Source: Bacteroidota bacterium
GTDB taxonomy: Bacteria > Bacteroidota > Bacteroidia > Chitinophagales > Chitinophagaceae
Length of the DNA: 64,000 nucleotides
Direction of reading: 5' to 3'
Assembly: GCA_023409675.1 (NCBI GenBank)
Contig: JAEYRC010000393.1
Location: forward strand, 1-64,000
Part shown: piece after piece, positions 27,566 through 35,671 of the stretch
Layout: the number at the start of each line of letters is the position of its first letter
Numbering within the stretch: the stretch's first letter is position 1
Translations under genes and position numbers: made by a program
The notes under the pieces: model-generated
Told to the model about the DNA's origin: nothing
The model's database searches: none
The model's input: the letters and a program-made list of their open reading frames with translations, nothing else

Positions 27566-27600
27566 TCCGGGCCTGCTACAGTGGATGTAATCGGCCCGGA
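27566..27600. repeat. Inverted repeat between DoxX and YceI genes
   Basis: TCCGGGCC (27566-27573) and GGCCCGGA (27593-27600) form a perfect 8-bp stem with a 19-nt loop. No T-run follows on either strand, so it is not a standard intrinsic terminator; it may stabilise or process the mRNA. Confidence 0.4.
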
Positions 27601-27649
27601 ATATTTACCATGTACGGGGATGATATAATTTGGTTTCTAAGCTTCTGTA

Positions 27650-28222
27650 TTAGCGGGTGAATTCTCCATCCGCTTTAATGCGCACGATATTGCTGATCAT
27701 AGGGGGTGGAAAATCATTTCCCAGGCTGAAATCACGGCGATCAATTTCTCCGATGAGTTGAAAACCTGCGGTGGGTTTTTTATTACCCGGATTTTCAATT
27801 GTTCCCCGATAAAGCAAATCCATAGTTACAGACTTGGTTATGCCATGCAGGGTTAGATCCCCTGTTATAGCGTATTTGTTCTTACCGGATTTTTTAATCG
27901 ATGTACTTTTATAATGGATTTCCGGATACTGCTCTACGTTAAAGAAGTCGGCACTCTTCAGGTGGTTATCCCGGGCTTCTACACGGGTATCAATGGAGTT
28001 TGCTTTTACGACAAGTTCAAAAACAGCATCGCTAAAATCAGGTTTTGAAGACTGAACGCTGACATCAAAATCATTAAATGTTCCTGACACATCAGAGATG
28101 CCCAGGTGAGTAACGGTAAAGCTTAGTTGTGAATGCGCGTCATCATTTTGCCAGCTGGTATAAGCGCCGGTAAAAGCGGTTAAGGATACAACTATTGCAA
28201 GAAATAAAAAGAACCTTTTCAT
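27650..28222 (-). CDS. YceI family periplasmic lipid-binding protein
   Basis: 190 residues with a signal peptide (MKRFFLFLAIVVSLTAFTGA). The YceI pattern is complete: SQLSFTVTHLGISDVSGTFNDF, then NHLKSADFFNVEQYPEIHYKST, GDLTLHGITKSVTMDL and IDRRDFSLGND. Such proteins form an eight-stranded barrel that binds isoprenoid-like lipids in the periplasm and are often stress-induced. It lies between the DoxX and F420-reductase-like genes. Confidence 0.92.
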   Translation of the reverse strand: MKRFFLFLAIVVSLTAFTGAYTSWQNDDAHSQLSFTVTHLGISDVSGTFNDFDVSVQSSKPDFSDAVFELVVKANSIDTRVEARDNHLKSADFFNVEQYPEIHYKSTSIKKSGKNKYAITGDLTLHGITKSVTMDLLYRGTIENPGNKKPTAGFQLIGEIDRRDFSLGNDFPPPMISNIVRIKADGEFTR

Positions 28223-28288
28223 AATTTTTGTGTTTTGTGCGGTTGTTAAATTGTTTATTATAAAATCGTTATTATAGTGATAGTTTAA

Positions 28289-28951
28289 TTAGTGATGAAC
28301 TAATTTCCAACTTGCGGTTTGCCGAAAGTCATATTGCCTGTCCAGCTGCAACAATAACTGATGCATTTGTTCCAGAATTCTGCTGTATTTAAGGTCACCG
28401 GCAATTAGCGGATTAAACCCGGCTATTTCCGTAAGCTCAGCCACCTCCCCGAGGGCTTCCCGATCATTTCCGGCAAGGAAAACATCAGGTCGCTGGGCTT
28501 TATGTTCAGTGCTGAAAAATGTTTGAGCAGAAACGGTATTGAACGCACTTACCACTTTGGTATAAGGAAGCAATTGTTGCAGTTCCTCTGCAGCACTATT
28601 AGCTTCAGGCGTTAACGAACGGGTATTTATTTCGTCATATTTATTCGCAATGGAAAGAACGATCTTCTGATTGGCCACTTCCCGGATCTTTTCTGCAACC
28701 AGATGCTGGGCTGCATAGGCCACTGCAGGAATTATAATATCCGCTTCCCAACAGGCTTCATTGGAGCAGGTCGCGATTTCAATATCCGCTTCCGGCATTC
28801 TGTTTCGGATAGCTGTTTTCAGCGCGTCTGCATTGCCGTTAAGTTCGCTTTTCAGCAATATCCGGTAATTGCCCGCTGCGAGGCGATGGGCCAGTGCTGT
28901 ACCCATGTTGCCGGTTGCTCCGATTATCGCTATGGTTTGTTTTGTTTTCAT
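28289..28951 (-). CDS. NADPH-dependent F420 reductase-like / NAD(P)-binding oxidoreductase
   Basis: 220 residues, with a Rossmann loop IAIIGATGNMGTALAHRLA at 8-26 and a later VVSAFNTVSAQTFF segment. This layout matches the F420-dependent NADP oxidoreductase family (also seen in YrrI-like predicted dinucleotide-binding proteins). In Bacteroidota, which lack F420, members probably use NADP(H) with an unknown partner. It is the first gene of the DoxX-YceI group; a TAnnTTTG element lies 21 bp upstream. Confidence 0.82.
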   Translation of the reverse strand: MKTKQTIAIIGATGNMGTALAHRLAAGNYRILLKSELNGNADALKTAIRNRMPEADIEIATCSNEACWEADIIIPAVAYAAQHLVAEKIREVANQKIVLSIANKYDEINTRSLTPEANSAAEELQQLLPYTKVVSAFNTVSAQTFFSTEHKAQRPDVFLAGNDREALGEVAELTEIAGFNPLIAGDLKYSRILEQMHQLLLQLDRQYDFRQTASWKLVHH

Positions 28952-28971
28952 TTTCTTCCGATCTGACCATG

Positions 28972-28979
28972 CAAAGGTA
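28972..28979 (-). promoter_or_regulatory. Putative -7 promoter element TACCTTTG
   Basis: TACCTTTG matches the Bacteroidota -7 consensus TAnnTTTG exactly and lies 20 bp upstream of the F420-reductase-like start. No convincing -33 TTTG is visible at the usual 19-21 bp. Confidence 0.45.
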
Positions 28980-29292
28980 GACCGGCATACAGGCCTTATC
29001 CATTGCCTTGAAGCAAGTAATTATGTTGATTAGAATCAATGACTAGGCGAAGCGCAGCAAGATCAGCTTAACTTAAAGAAAGATGGATCCACTTGTTGAA
29101 TTTTTAAAGAATTGTTATTGGCGGACGGAGACAGGGGAATGATATAGATTGTTAATTGCCGGCTGTTCGCGCGGTATGCCAGCAAGGCGATAGGAGAGGA
29201 GGTATGTGTCCAAATTTGTAATGGTGTAAATACATTGTTATGGTGATGAAAACTACCGGGTTGTTAGGAGCAGGTTGGATAGTTTTGATTTG

Positions 29293-29525
29293 CTGAAACA
29301 TATCAACGATTGACTGTTCCTGATCCGGACCGGTGGGAAGGGGGATAGTAAAAGGCAGAGCGGAAGTACTGACCCATCAGGGAAGCTAATTTCATTCTGA
29401 AAAATGGTGTGTTGGAGGTGGGGGAGGGAGGGCCCTGTGCCATACCGTTAAATCACGGAAAAACTGCGGTGAAAGAACTGTTGCAATGTGTTTAAAACAG
29501 GTTTTGGTATTGACTAAAAAACAAA
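29293..29525. repeat. Dispersed intergenic repeat, copy A
   Basis: Shares several exact blocks with 45525-45770: CTGAAACATATCAAC (29293-29307), TTGACTGTTCCTGATC (29310-29325), a 25-nt G-rich block at 29404-29428, and a block ending CCATACCGT at 29448. Overall similarity by eye is about 70% with small gaps. The G-rich block has runs of GGGGG, GGG and GGG that could form a quadruplex. Confidence 0.7.
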
Positions 29526-29922
29526 ACTCACTCAGAAAAACACATACCACAGAATTGCTCCTGATCTAGTAGAACTCGTATGAAATGCGAAAAACTATTT
29601 CTATACCTTGTAACTATAAAAGGAAAAAACACAGTGTAATAAAAGACACTGATAAGTAACGATCATTCAGGGTTGAGAAATGTGTAAATCCTGATGGGGA
29701 TGAATATAACTGCAGTGGTTAAAGGCAATAGTAACATTATATAGACTGCTTTATGTCCGGAATTCTCCTGTATACAGAGGACTGTTGCCTATGTAATTAC
29801 ATTTTGCCTTTCAGTGCTATGAAATGTCCGACTGCAGGCGGAATATTTAGCATTGCGCAAAGCTCATTTCAGACAAGCCATGTAGTTTCAGGAATTCTCT
29901 TAAATCGGCCTGCAGGCTAAGC

Positions 29923-30501
29923 TTATTTTGCAGAAATCCGCTTTCGCACCCGGCTAAGCGTTTCCGGCGTAAGCCCCATATAGGAAGCAATCATATGCTG
30001 GGGAACCCGTTGAACAATATCAGGATACAGCGCAATGAATTGCGCATAACGTTCATCAATAGGCGAACTTATAACAGACATTAACCGTTTTTGCATAGCC
30101 AGGTATGCACCGGTTATGTTAATTCGGGTATAGGTTTCATATTTGGGAAATTCAATAAGCATCTGATCGTGCGCGGTCTTACTGATCAGCACCAGTTCCG
30201 AATCTTCTATGGCATCAATATTATAGGTGGCCGGCTCACCGGTTATAAAACTGAAGAGGTCGGAAATTGTCCAACCCTCCAATCCAAACTGCAGTATATG
30301 TTCATTTCCGGTATCATCCACTGTATAGGCTTTCAGGGCTCCTTTTTCAATAAAAGCAATGTTTTTGCATACATCCCCCTCCTGAAGTAAATATTGCTTC
30401 CTGCGCAACTTCTTGGGCTTAAGAAAATGCTTTATTTCCTCTTCCTCCTGGTGGGTAAGCTGAACTCTTTCATTAAAATGCCGGAAAAACAACTCGTACA
30501 T
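29923..30501 (-). CDS. Crp/Fnr family transcriptional regulator
   Basis: 192 residues. An N-terminal cyclic-nucleotide-binding beta-roll (about 20-115: LRRKQYLLQEGDVCKNIAFIEKGALKAYT) is followed by the long dimerisation helix and a C-terminal helix-turn-helix (YMGLTPETLSRVRKR). Two Cys residues are not arranged as an Fnr Fe-S site, so oxygen sensing of the Fnr kind is unlikely. It may control the adjacent minus-strand DoxX-YceI group. It could also be a candidate for the sulfur-island palindrome, but the island is 16 kb away. Confidence 0.88.
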   Translation of the reverse strand: MYELFFRHFNERVQLTHQEEEEIKHFLKPKKLRRKQYLLQEGDVCKNIAFIEKGALKAYTVDDTGNEHILQFGLEGWTISDLFSFITGEPATYNIDAIEDSELVLISKTAHDQMLIEFPKYETYTRINITGAYLAMQKRLMSVISSPIDERYAQFIALYPDIVQRVPQHMIASYMGLTPETLSRVRKRISAK

Positions 30502-30631
30502 CCAAAAGCCGGTTTAAAATTCCGGTTCATTTAAAATTAGTTTAAATCATGGAGACCAATCGCATAGGCGAAAAAAAGTCTAAAAAGGTTTTCCGGTCCT
30601 CCCCCTGGAAGATCCAATTTCTCCCCAAATA

Positions 30632-30644
30632 CTAAAATATTTAG
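30632..30644. promoter_or_regulatory. Candidate operator ahead of umuD
   Basis: CTAAA-ATA-TTTAG is a perfect 5-bp inverted repeat with a 3-bp centre, 36 bp upstream of the umuD ATG, in the divergent region with the Crp/Fnr gene. Position and symmetry fit an operator for damage-induced control, but AT-rich palindromes arise by chance. Confidence 0.35.
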
Positions 30645-30680
30645 CAAAATGCACTAATTTGCAGGCTTAAACCCGTTATT

Positions 30681-31085
30681 ATGATAAACAGTTTTCCCAT
30701 GACCGTTCCGGCGGGTTTTCCATCTCCCGCAATGGATTATACTGAAGAGCGGATCGATCTGAATAAAGAACTGATTCCGCATCCACTGGCCACCTTCATG
30801 GTGGAATGTACCGGTGATTCTATGATTAATGCCTTTATTCCGCCGAAGGCGAAACTGATCATTGACCGCTCCATTTCACCCAATAACGGCGATATCGTTT
30901 TGGCCGTGGTTAACGGTGAGTTCACGGTGAAATTTTTGAAAAAGAATGATTTTAAATGCTGGCTCATCCCTGCCAATTCTAAATACCCTGAAATTCAGAT
31001 CACCGGCGACATGGAGCTGGTGATCTGGGGAGTGGTAACAGCAATCATAACCGATCCTAAAGATGTTCGAAGATGTATGCTTTAG
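30681..31085 (+). CDS. umuD: UmuD-like S24 self-cleaving subunit of translesion polymerase V
   Basis: 134 residues, the usual UmuD length. Self-cleavage is expected at Ala11-Gly12 (TVPAGFPSPA). Catalytic Ser47 (CTGDSMINAF) and Lys84 (NGEFTVKFLKK) form the LexA/UmuD dyad. On DNA damage, RecA filaments trigger cleavage and the product joins UmuC to form the error-prone polymerase. The umuC gene overlaps the last 13 bp in another frame, so the two are translationally coupled. It lacks a DNA-binding domain, so it is not LexA. Confidence 0.92.
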   Translation: MINSFPMTVPAGFPSPAMDYTEERIDLNKELIPHPLATFMVECTGDSMINAFIPPKAKLIIDRSISPNNGDIVLAVVNGEFTVKFLKKNDFKCWLIPANSKYPEIQITGDMELVIWGVVTAIITDPKDVRRCML

Positions 31086-32335
31086 TTGATGGCAATAATT
31101 TTTACTGCTCCTGCGAGCGGGTATTCAATCCCAAACTTAATGGGCGGCCGGTTATTGTTTTATCCAATAATGATGGATGCGCCATTGCCCGCAGTGATGA
31201 AGCCAAGGCACTGGGCATTGGTATGGGCACGCCTGCTTTTATGATCGAACCCCTTATCCGCCAGTACCAGGTTGCCGTATTCAGTTCCAACTATACCCTC
31301 TATGGCGATATGAGCGATCGCATGATGCAGATCCTGGGCGGATTTTGTCCCAGGATGGAAATCTATTCAATCGACGAAACCTTTCTTGATCTGCACGACC
31401 TGCCCTATGCCGATCTCCTGCAACTGGCGCTTAACATGCGCCGCAGGGTTTTACGCTATATCGGCATACCCACTTCTGTCGGCATTGCACCCACAAAAAC
31501 CCTGGCCAAAATGGCGAACCGCTATGCCAAAAAAAAGTGCCGCGATACCGGCGTGTTCTGGGCCGCAAATGATCAGCTCATCCATGAAATGCTGGCGGCA
31601 ACACCGGTTGGCGATATATGGGGAATCGGCAGTCAGTATGCGGCTTTTTTAAAGCGCAATGGATTTGAAACTGCCGAACAGTTTGCCACTGCTCCGGAAG
31701 ATTGGGTTCGGGGAAATATGAGTGTTGTAGGCCTGCGTCTGCTGCATGAATTACGGGGAATGCCTTCCATACAACCAGAGTTTGAACCGGCTGATAAGAA
31801 AAATATTCGCACCTCACGGTCTTTCGGTTCACCCTTAACCACGCATGCCGATGTGGCCGAAGCGCTGGCGAATTTCGCGGCAACCTGCGCAGCCAAACTA
31901 AGAACGCAGAAGAGCTGTTGCCGGATGCTGGAAGTGTTTCTGGAAACCAACCCCCATAACCGCGAACAGCCACAATACATGCGCAGCATCCGCATTAAGC
32001 TCGAACGCGCGTCAAATAATACGGCGGAAATCATAAAATCCGCGTTAAACGGACTGCGAATGATCTATAAACCGAATTATCAGTTTAAGAAAACCGGCTT
32101 AATTGCTATGGACCTGATTCCAGAAACGGAAGTGCAGACCAGTTTGTTTGATACGGCGAACAGTATTCGTGATAAACGCATGATGGATACCCTCGACGCG
32201 ATCAATAAAGCGATGGGAAAAGAGACGCTGCGAATGGCAACACAGGGTTTTGAAAAACGTTATCGCCTCCGGGCCGAACATTTGTCACAAGCCTATACCA
32301 CCAATATGCAACAGCTTTTAAAAATCAACAATTGA
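31073..32335 (+). CDS. umuC: UmuC-like Y-family DNA polymerase
   Basis: 420 residues with the polymerase palm residues intact: Asp6 (MYALVDGNNFYCSCERVF) and Asp101-Glu102 (YSIDETFLDLHDL). The finger region YGDMSDRMMQ, the helix-hairpin region (PVGDIWGIGSQYAAFLKRNGF) and a C-terminal little-finger domain are present. It copies damaged templates with low fidelity together with UmuD'. Its TGA stop overlaps the ATG of the next gene by one base (TGATG). Confidence 0.94.
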   Translation: MYALVDGNNFYCSCERVFNPKLNGRPVIVLSNNDGCAIARSDEAKALGIGMGTPAFMIEPLIRQYQVAVFSSNYTLYGDMSDRMMQILGGFCPRMEIYSIDETFLDLHDLPYADLLQLALNMRRRVLRYIGIPTSVGIAPTKTLAKMANRYAKKKCRDTGVFWAANDQLIHEMLAATPVGDIWGIGSQYAAFLKRNGFETAEQFATAPEDWVRGNMSVVGLRLLHELRGMPSIQPEFEPADKKNIRTSRSFGSPLTTHADVAEALANFAATCAAKLRTQKSCCRMLEVFLETNPHNREQPQYMRSIRIKLERASNNTAEIIKSALNGLRMIYKPNYQFKKTGLIAMDLIPETEVQTSLFDTANSIRDKRMMDTLDAINKAMGKETLRMATQGFEKRYRLRAEHLSQAYTTNMQQLLKINN

Positions 32336-32844
32336 TGGAACAGCCCTTTCTCCCATTCAACCCTTTTTTCCTGAAACGGCTGCTGGCTATGAAGAAATCC
32401 TACCTTGTAACGCAGACCAATACCCGACAATTGCCAGCAACGCCTGGCGAGAAGAATGGGAAAATATCTCTGCTGCTATCGGATTATTCCGATTATGCCA
32501 TGGCCAAAACGCATTGGGATGCCCTGAAAACAGATCCCTGGCGGGCAGTGATTGATATGAATAATCCGGTGCATCAGGAAAAACTGCATCGGATGATGGA
32601 GGAAGATTCAGACTATCAGCTCTTCTGGGCGGTGGTCGACAATATGGAAAAACTGCAAACCCACATCAACAAAAAGTATTCAGCCCATTTAAAACGTTAT
32701 ATAGAACAAAAGACCAGTTGGCGCATTGGCAGCGCCCATTCGCTGCGGCCCTCGCTTCAGTTAATCTTTGGCGAACTTTTTATCGTGCTGAAATTCTCCG
32801 GACAAACTTTAAGAGTTAAATTCACGGAAATAGAAAGCAGCTGA
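32335..32844 (+). CDS. Unrecognised 169-aa protein in the umuDC-SRAP operon
   Basis: 169 residues from ATG 32335, whose A is also the last base of the umuC stop. The gap to the SRAP start is 2 bp. I do not recognise a domain. The sequence has no signal peptide or membrane helix; it opens with MEQPFLPFNPFFLKRLLAMKK, has a helical charged middle (HWDALKTDPWRAVIDMNNPV, MEEDSDYQLFWAVVDNMEKLQ) and ends with strands (LFIVLKFSGQTLRVKFTEIE). A shorter form from Met20 (MKKSYLV) is possible. Tight coupling on both sides argues for a role in DNA-damage tolerance, possibly as an accessory of UmuDC or SRAP; that is inference. Confidence 0.8.
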   Translation: MEQPFLPFNPFFLKRLLAMKKSYLVTQTNTRQLPATPGEKNGKISLLLSDYSDYAMAKTHWDALKTDPWRAVIDMNNPVHQEKLHRMMEEDSDYQLFWAVVDNMEKLQTHINKKYSAHLKRYIEQKTSWRIGSAHSLRPSLQLIFGELFIVLKFSGQTLRVKFTEIESS

Positions 32845-32846
32845 TC

Positions 32847-33635
32847 ATGTGCTACGACATTTCCTTTACCATCGATATTCCCCAGCTCAGTGATTATTTT
32901 CCCGACATGATCTTTGATGAGCAACTGGAATTGAACTTCGACGGCGTGCATATCATGGGGCATGCATTCGGACTTCACCCGGTATTGTATATTAACCGCG
33001 ACGATAACCGGATACACTGCCGTTCAATGGAATGGGGCTGCATTCCCTATTATATAAAAGATGAAAAGGCCTGGGTCAGAAATCGCTCCGGCATGCTCAA
33101 TGCCCGCAGCGAACGAATTTTGGAGGATACAAAAAGTTATTGGTACAAGATCAGAAACCGGCGCTGCCTGATTCCGGTGTCGGGGTTCTATGAGCACCGC
33201 GAAATTAAAGGTTGGAAAAAGAAAGTGCCGTATTTTATCCGTCTGAAGTCGGAGCCGCTTTTCTTCATTCCCGGGCTGTATTCTGTGGCAGAATTGCCTG
33301 ACCGGGAAACAGGAGAATTGATAAAGCGCTGGACCTTCACCCTTATTACCCGCAGTGCCAATGCGGTTATGGCCCGGATTCATAACAGCGGAGAAAATAA
33401 AGGTAGAATGCCGTTGATGCTGCCCTTCGATGTGGCTATGGAATGGGTGGAAACGGACCTGGATGAACAGCGGTACCGCGACATTCTTCACTTTGAAATG
33501 CCTCCTGAAGCGCTGGATTTCCATCCTGTATTTACAATTCGCAGTCCGAAACCAAGACCCGATGATCAACCGAAAAACACCATCTGGCAGTGGGAAAATT
33601 TACCTGCCCTGGATGATGCAGCTTCAGAAGCCTGA
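32847..33635 (+). CDS. SOS response-associated peptidase, SRAP/HMCES/YedK family
   Basis: 262 residues. Cys2 directly after the initiator Met (MCYDIS) is the catalytic residue that forms a thiazolidine crosslink with abasic sites in single-stranded DNA. The other active-site residues are visible: Asn85 (LNARSE), Glu116 (GFYEH) and His179 (ARIHN ... RMP). The family shields abasic sites at stalled forks. Its position at the end of an umuD-umuC-unknown operon, 2 bp after the unknown gene, links it to damage tolerance. It is slightly longer than E. coli YedK because of inserts near 25-60 and 145-160. Confidence 0.93.
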   Translation: MCYDISFTIDIPQLSDYFPDMIFDEQLELNFDGVHIMGHAFGLHPVLYINRDDNRIHCRSMEWGCIPYYIKDEKAWVRNRSGMLNARSERILEDTKSYWYKIRNRRCLIPVSGFYEHREIKGWKKKVPYFIRLKSEPLFFIPGLYSVAELPDRETGELIKRWTFTLITRSANAVMARIHNSGENKGRMPLMLPFDVAMEWVETDLDEQRYRDILHFEMPPEALDFHPVFTIRSPKPRPDDQPKNTIWQWENLPALDDAASEA

Positions 33636-33672
33636 TATTCTATTATTGTAATTGGGAATAAAATTAACGAAC

Positions 33673-34638
33673 TTATCGCTCTTCCTGATTTAACGCTGTC
33701 TTTTGAAGTTTAACTCCTTCTTCGGATAGTGGAGCGGATGCTTTCTGTTTCGCATACCCTTTATTGATACTGTAAACACTGGCAATGATTGTAACAAAAG
33801 CCAGTGCAGTTAGCCAGGTGATTTTTTCATTGAGGATCAGCGCGCCGAGTACAATAGCTATCAAAGGATTAATATACGCGTAAATCGATACCAGTCCGGC
33901 CGGTAACCGTTCCAGCGCATATAAAAAGCAGCCATAAGCGATCAGCGATCCGACAATTATAAGGTAGATCAATGCCAGGATACTGTTCATAGAAACGGAA
34001 GACAGCATGCTGTAATCATCGAATAGGAAACTTAGTATAAAGATGACAACGCTGCCGCTGCTGAGCTGGATAGCCGCGTTCACAAAAGCATTTCCGCTAA
34101 CCTGATTGTGCTTCGCATATACGGTACCGGCAGACCATGAAAAACAGGCTATAAAAGTGACGAGGATACCATACAGATAATTCGGGTTGGTAAGGTCGGC
34201 GAGGTTATCGCGGAATATCAGCGCAATGCCCAGGCAGCCCAAAAATAAGCCGCCGATGATCTGGCGGTTGAGGGCCTTTTTTTCAACTCCTGCGGAATAG
34301 CTGATGATAACGACAAAAAGTGGAAGAATGGAGGTGATCATGGAAGCCAGGCCGCTGGGAATATAAATCTCGGCCCAGCCAACCAGTCCGTTGCCAAGTC
34401 CGATCATCAGCGTGCCCGCTATCGACTGGGTGATGAACACCTTTTTCGTGATGTTGAGCTTCCTCCGGGTTAGTATTAAAATACCAAAGAGCAGGGTTCC
34501 TGCTGTAAGCTGCCGTATGGCGGAGAAAAGGAATGCCGGGAAGGTTTCCACTCCGATTCGTAATGCCAGATAGGTGGTGCCCCAGACAAGACAAACTAAG
34601 GCCAGGGCGAGGTAAGCTGCAGAATTTCCTTTTTTCAC
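33673..34638 (-). CDS. EamA/DMT-family metabolite exporter
   Basis: 321 residues with ten hydrophobic helices in two EamA repeats: ALALVCLVWGTTYLALRIGVE near the start, and LIVGSLIAYGCFLYALERLPAGLVSIYAYINPLIAIVLG in the second half. The drug/metabolite transporter group exports amino acids, purines or drugs; substrate unknown. It is convergent with the umuDC-SRAP operon (37-bp gap). A TATCTTTG element (34644-34651, minus strand) lies only 5 bp upstream of the start. Confidence 0.88.
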   Translation of the reverse strand: MKKGNSAAYLALALVCLVWGTTYLALRIGVETFPAFLFSAIRQLTAGTLLFGILILTRRKLNITKKVFITQSIAGTLMIGLGNGLVGWAEIYIPSGLASMITSILPLFVVIISYSAGVEKKALNRQIIGGLFLGCLGIALIFRDNLADLTNPNYLYGILVTFIACFSWSAGTVYAKHNQVSGNAFVNAAIQLSSGSVVIFILSFLFDDYSMLSSVSMNSILALIYLIIVGSLIAYGCFLYALERLPAGLVSIYAYINPLIAIVLGALILNEKITWLTALAFVTIIASVYSINKGYAKQKASAPLSEEGVKLQKTALNQEER

Positions 34639-34965
34639 GGCCGCAAAGATACAGTTAAGCAGGTTGTGCCAGATGTTCGGTTGATAGAAGTTTTGTCGTG
34701 TTGCAGATTTATTTACTGCAGAACTGCATGGATTTTTAGCAGATTTCTCAGATGGTAAATGTGGTTATGCTTTGAAGGTTCCCGGAAATTAGCGCAGAAA
34801 TGAGCAAATTATTCCATTTATGTATTCATCGGCGAAATCGCCTAAAAATCCCCGCGCATCTGTGGGAATCCTCTGTGCTATAATCCATAACCACCAATAC
34901 TATAATCGGGAACCATCGCATAATTTTTTTTCGTTACTTTAGGCCAAACCCGTAAACTACTGCCA
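34639..34965. other. Intergenic region, no gene recognised
   Basis: 327 bp between the divergent EamA and sigma-factor genes. It holds a -7-like TATCTTTG for the EamA gene, and phrases such as ATCTGTGGGAATCCTCTGTG that look like decayed intergenic repeats common in Bacteroidota. No open frame or stable hairpin stands out. Confidence 0.35.
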
Positions 34966-35523
34966 ATGGATGACCCGACCGGGAATGAGTTGCTGTTGTT
35001 GACCCGGTTGAAGGCGGGAAGTGAAGAAGCTTTTTCAGCAATCTACCGCCTATACTGGGAAAAATTATTTTTTATCGCGCATAAACGTCTTCAGTCTGCC
35101 GAAGATGCCAAAGAAGTGATCCAGGAGGTGTTTCTTACCATTTGGCATAAAAGAAGTCAGTTGAACATACAATCATTGCCTATATATCTTGCTGCCATGA
35201 CCCGCTACGCCGTGTACCGTCATTTAGCCAATGCCAGGCGAAGGGCAGATCATATTAATAACGCGCGGATACCCGCATCCCACAGTATTGATGTGGAAAA
35301 CAAACAATTGCTCGATATCCTGTTGCGACTTTCCAATGAACTGCCCGAAAAACACCGACTGGTCTTCATTCATCATAAACTACTTGACCGCCCCCTACAG
35401 GAAGTTGCCGATCTGCTGGGCGTTTCGGTGCGTACCGCTGAAGGCTATTCCGCCAAAGTGATGGAATTTATGCGCCGCCACAGAAATCAGCTAACTGTAT
35501 CCCCGCTGATATTTTTGCTATAA
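34966..35523 (+). CDS. ECF sigma factor (FecI-like, SusC-locus type)
   Basis: 185 residues. Region 2 (LLTRLKAGSEEAFSAIYRLYWEKLFFIAHKRL ... AKEVIQEVFLTIWHKR) and region 4 (LPEKHRLVFIHHKLLDRPLQEVADLLGVSVRTAEGYSAKVMEFMR) are complete. It heads the locus sigma, anti-sigma, SusC with STN domain, SusD, DUF4843, PKD-like, TlpA. In such systems substrate binding to SusC frees the sigma factor, which switches the locus on. Confidence 0.92.
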   Translation: MDDPTGNELLLLTRLKAGSEEAFSAIYRLYWEKLFFIAHKRLQSAEDAKEVIQEVFLTIWHKRSQLNIQSLPIYLAAMTRYAVYRHLANARRRADHINNARIPASHSIDVENKQLLDILLRLSNELPEKHRLVFIHHKLLDRPLQEVADLLGVSVRTAEGYSAKVMEFMRRHRNQLTVSPLIFLL

Positions 35524-35671
35524 TCTGCTTGAATAAATGTTCATTAGGATTGTCGATGGCCCTGACCGAAAGTGCCTGTTCCATAATCTTCCCAGACTCC
35601 CCCTAAAAAAAAACTTAATTTTTTTGCGTACAAGGTCCTGCGTCATGACTCTATGATATAAACAGCATTGT

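Larger units (their letters stand above)
28952..29922. other. Intergenic region with one copy of a dispersed repeat
   Basis: 971 bp between the F420-reductase-like gene and the Crp/Fnr gene. Apart from the promoter element and the repeat at about 29293-29525, no gene is evident. On the minus strand, short open frames overlap the repeat (ATG at 29443 followed by about 45 codons), but they shift frame relative to the second repeat copy. Confidence 0.5.

Noticed and set aside
29308..29443. Minus-strand small open frame (ATG 29443) inside repeat copy A
   Set aside because: The copy at 45.5 kb has shifted frames and early stops over the same sequence, so there is no sign of protein-level conservation.
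30654..30661. CTAATTTG as a -7 element for umuD
   Set aside because: It does not match TAnnTTTG in the right register.
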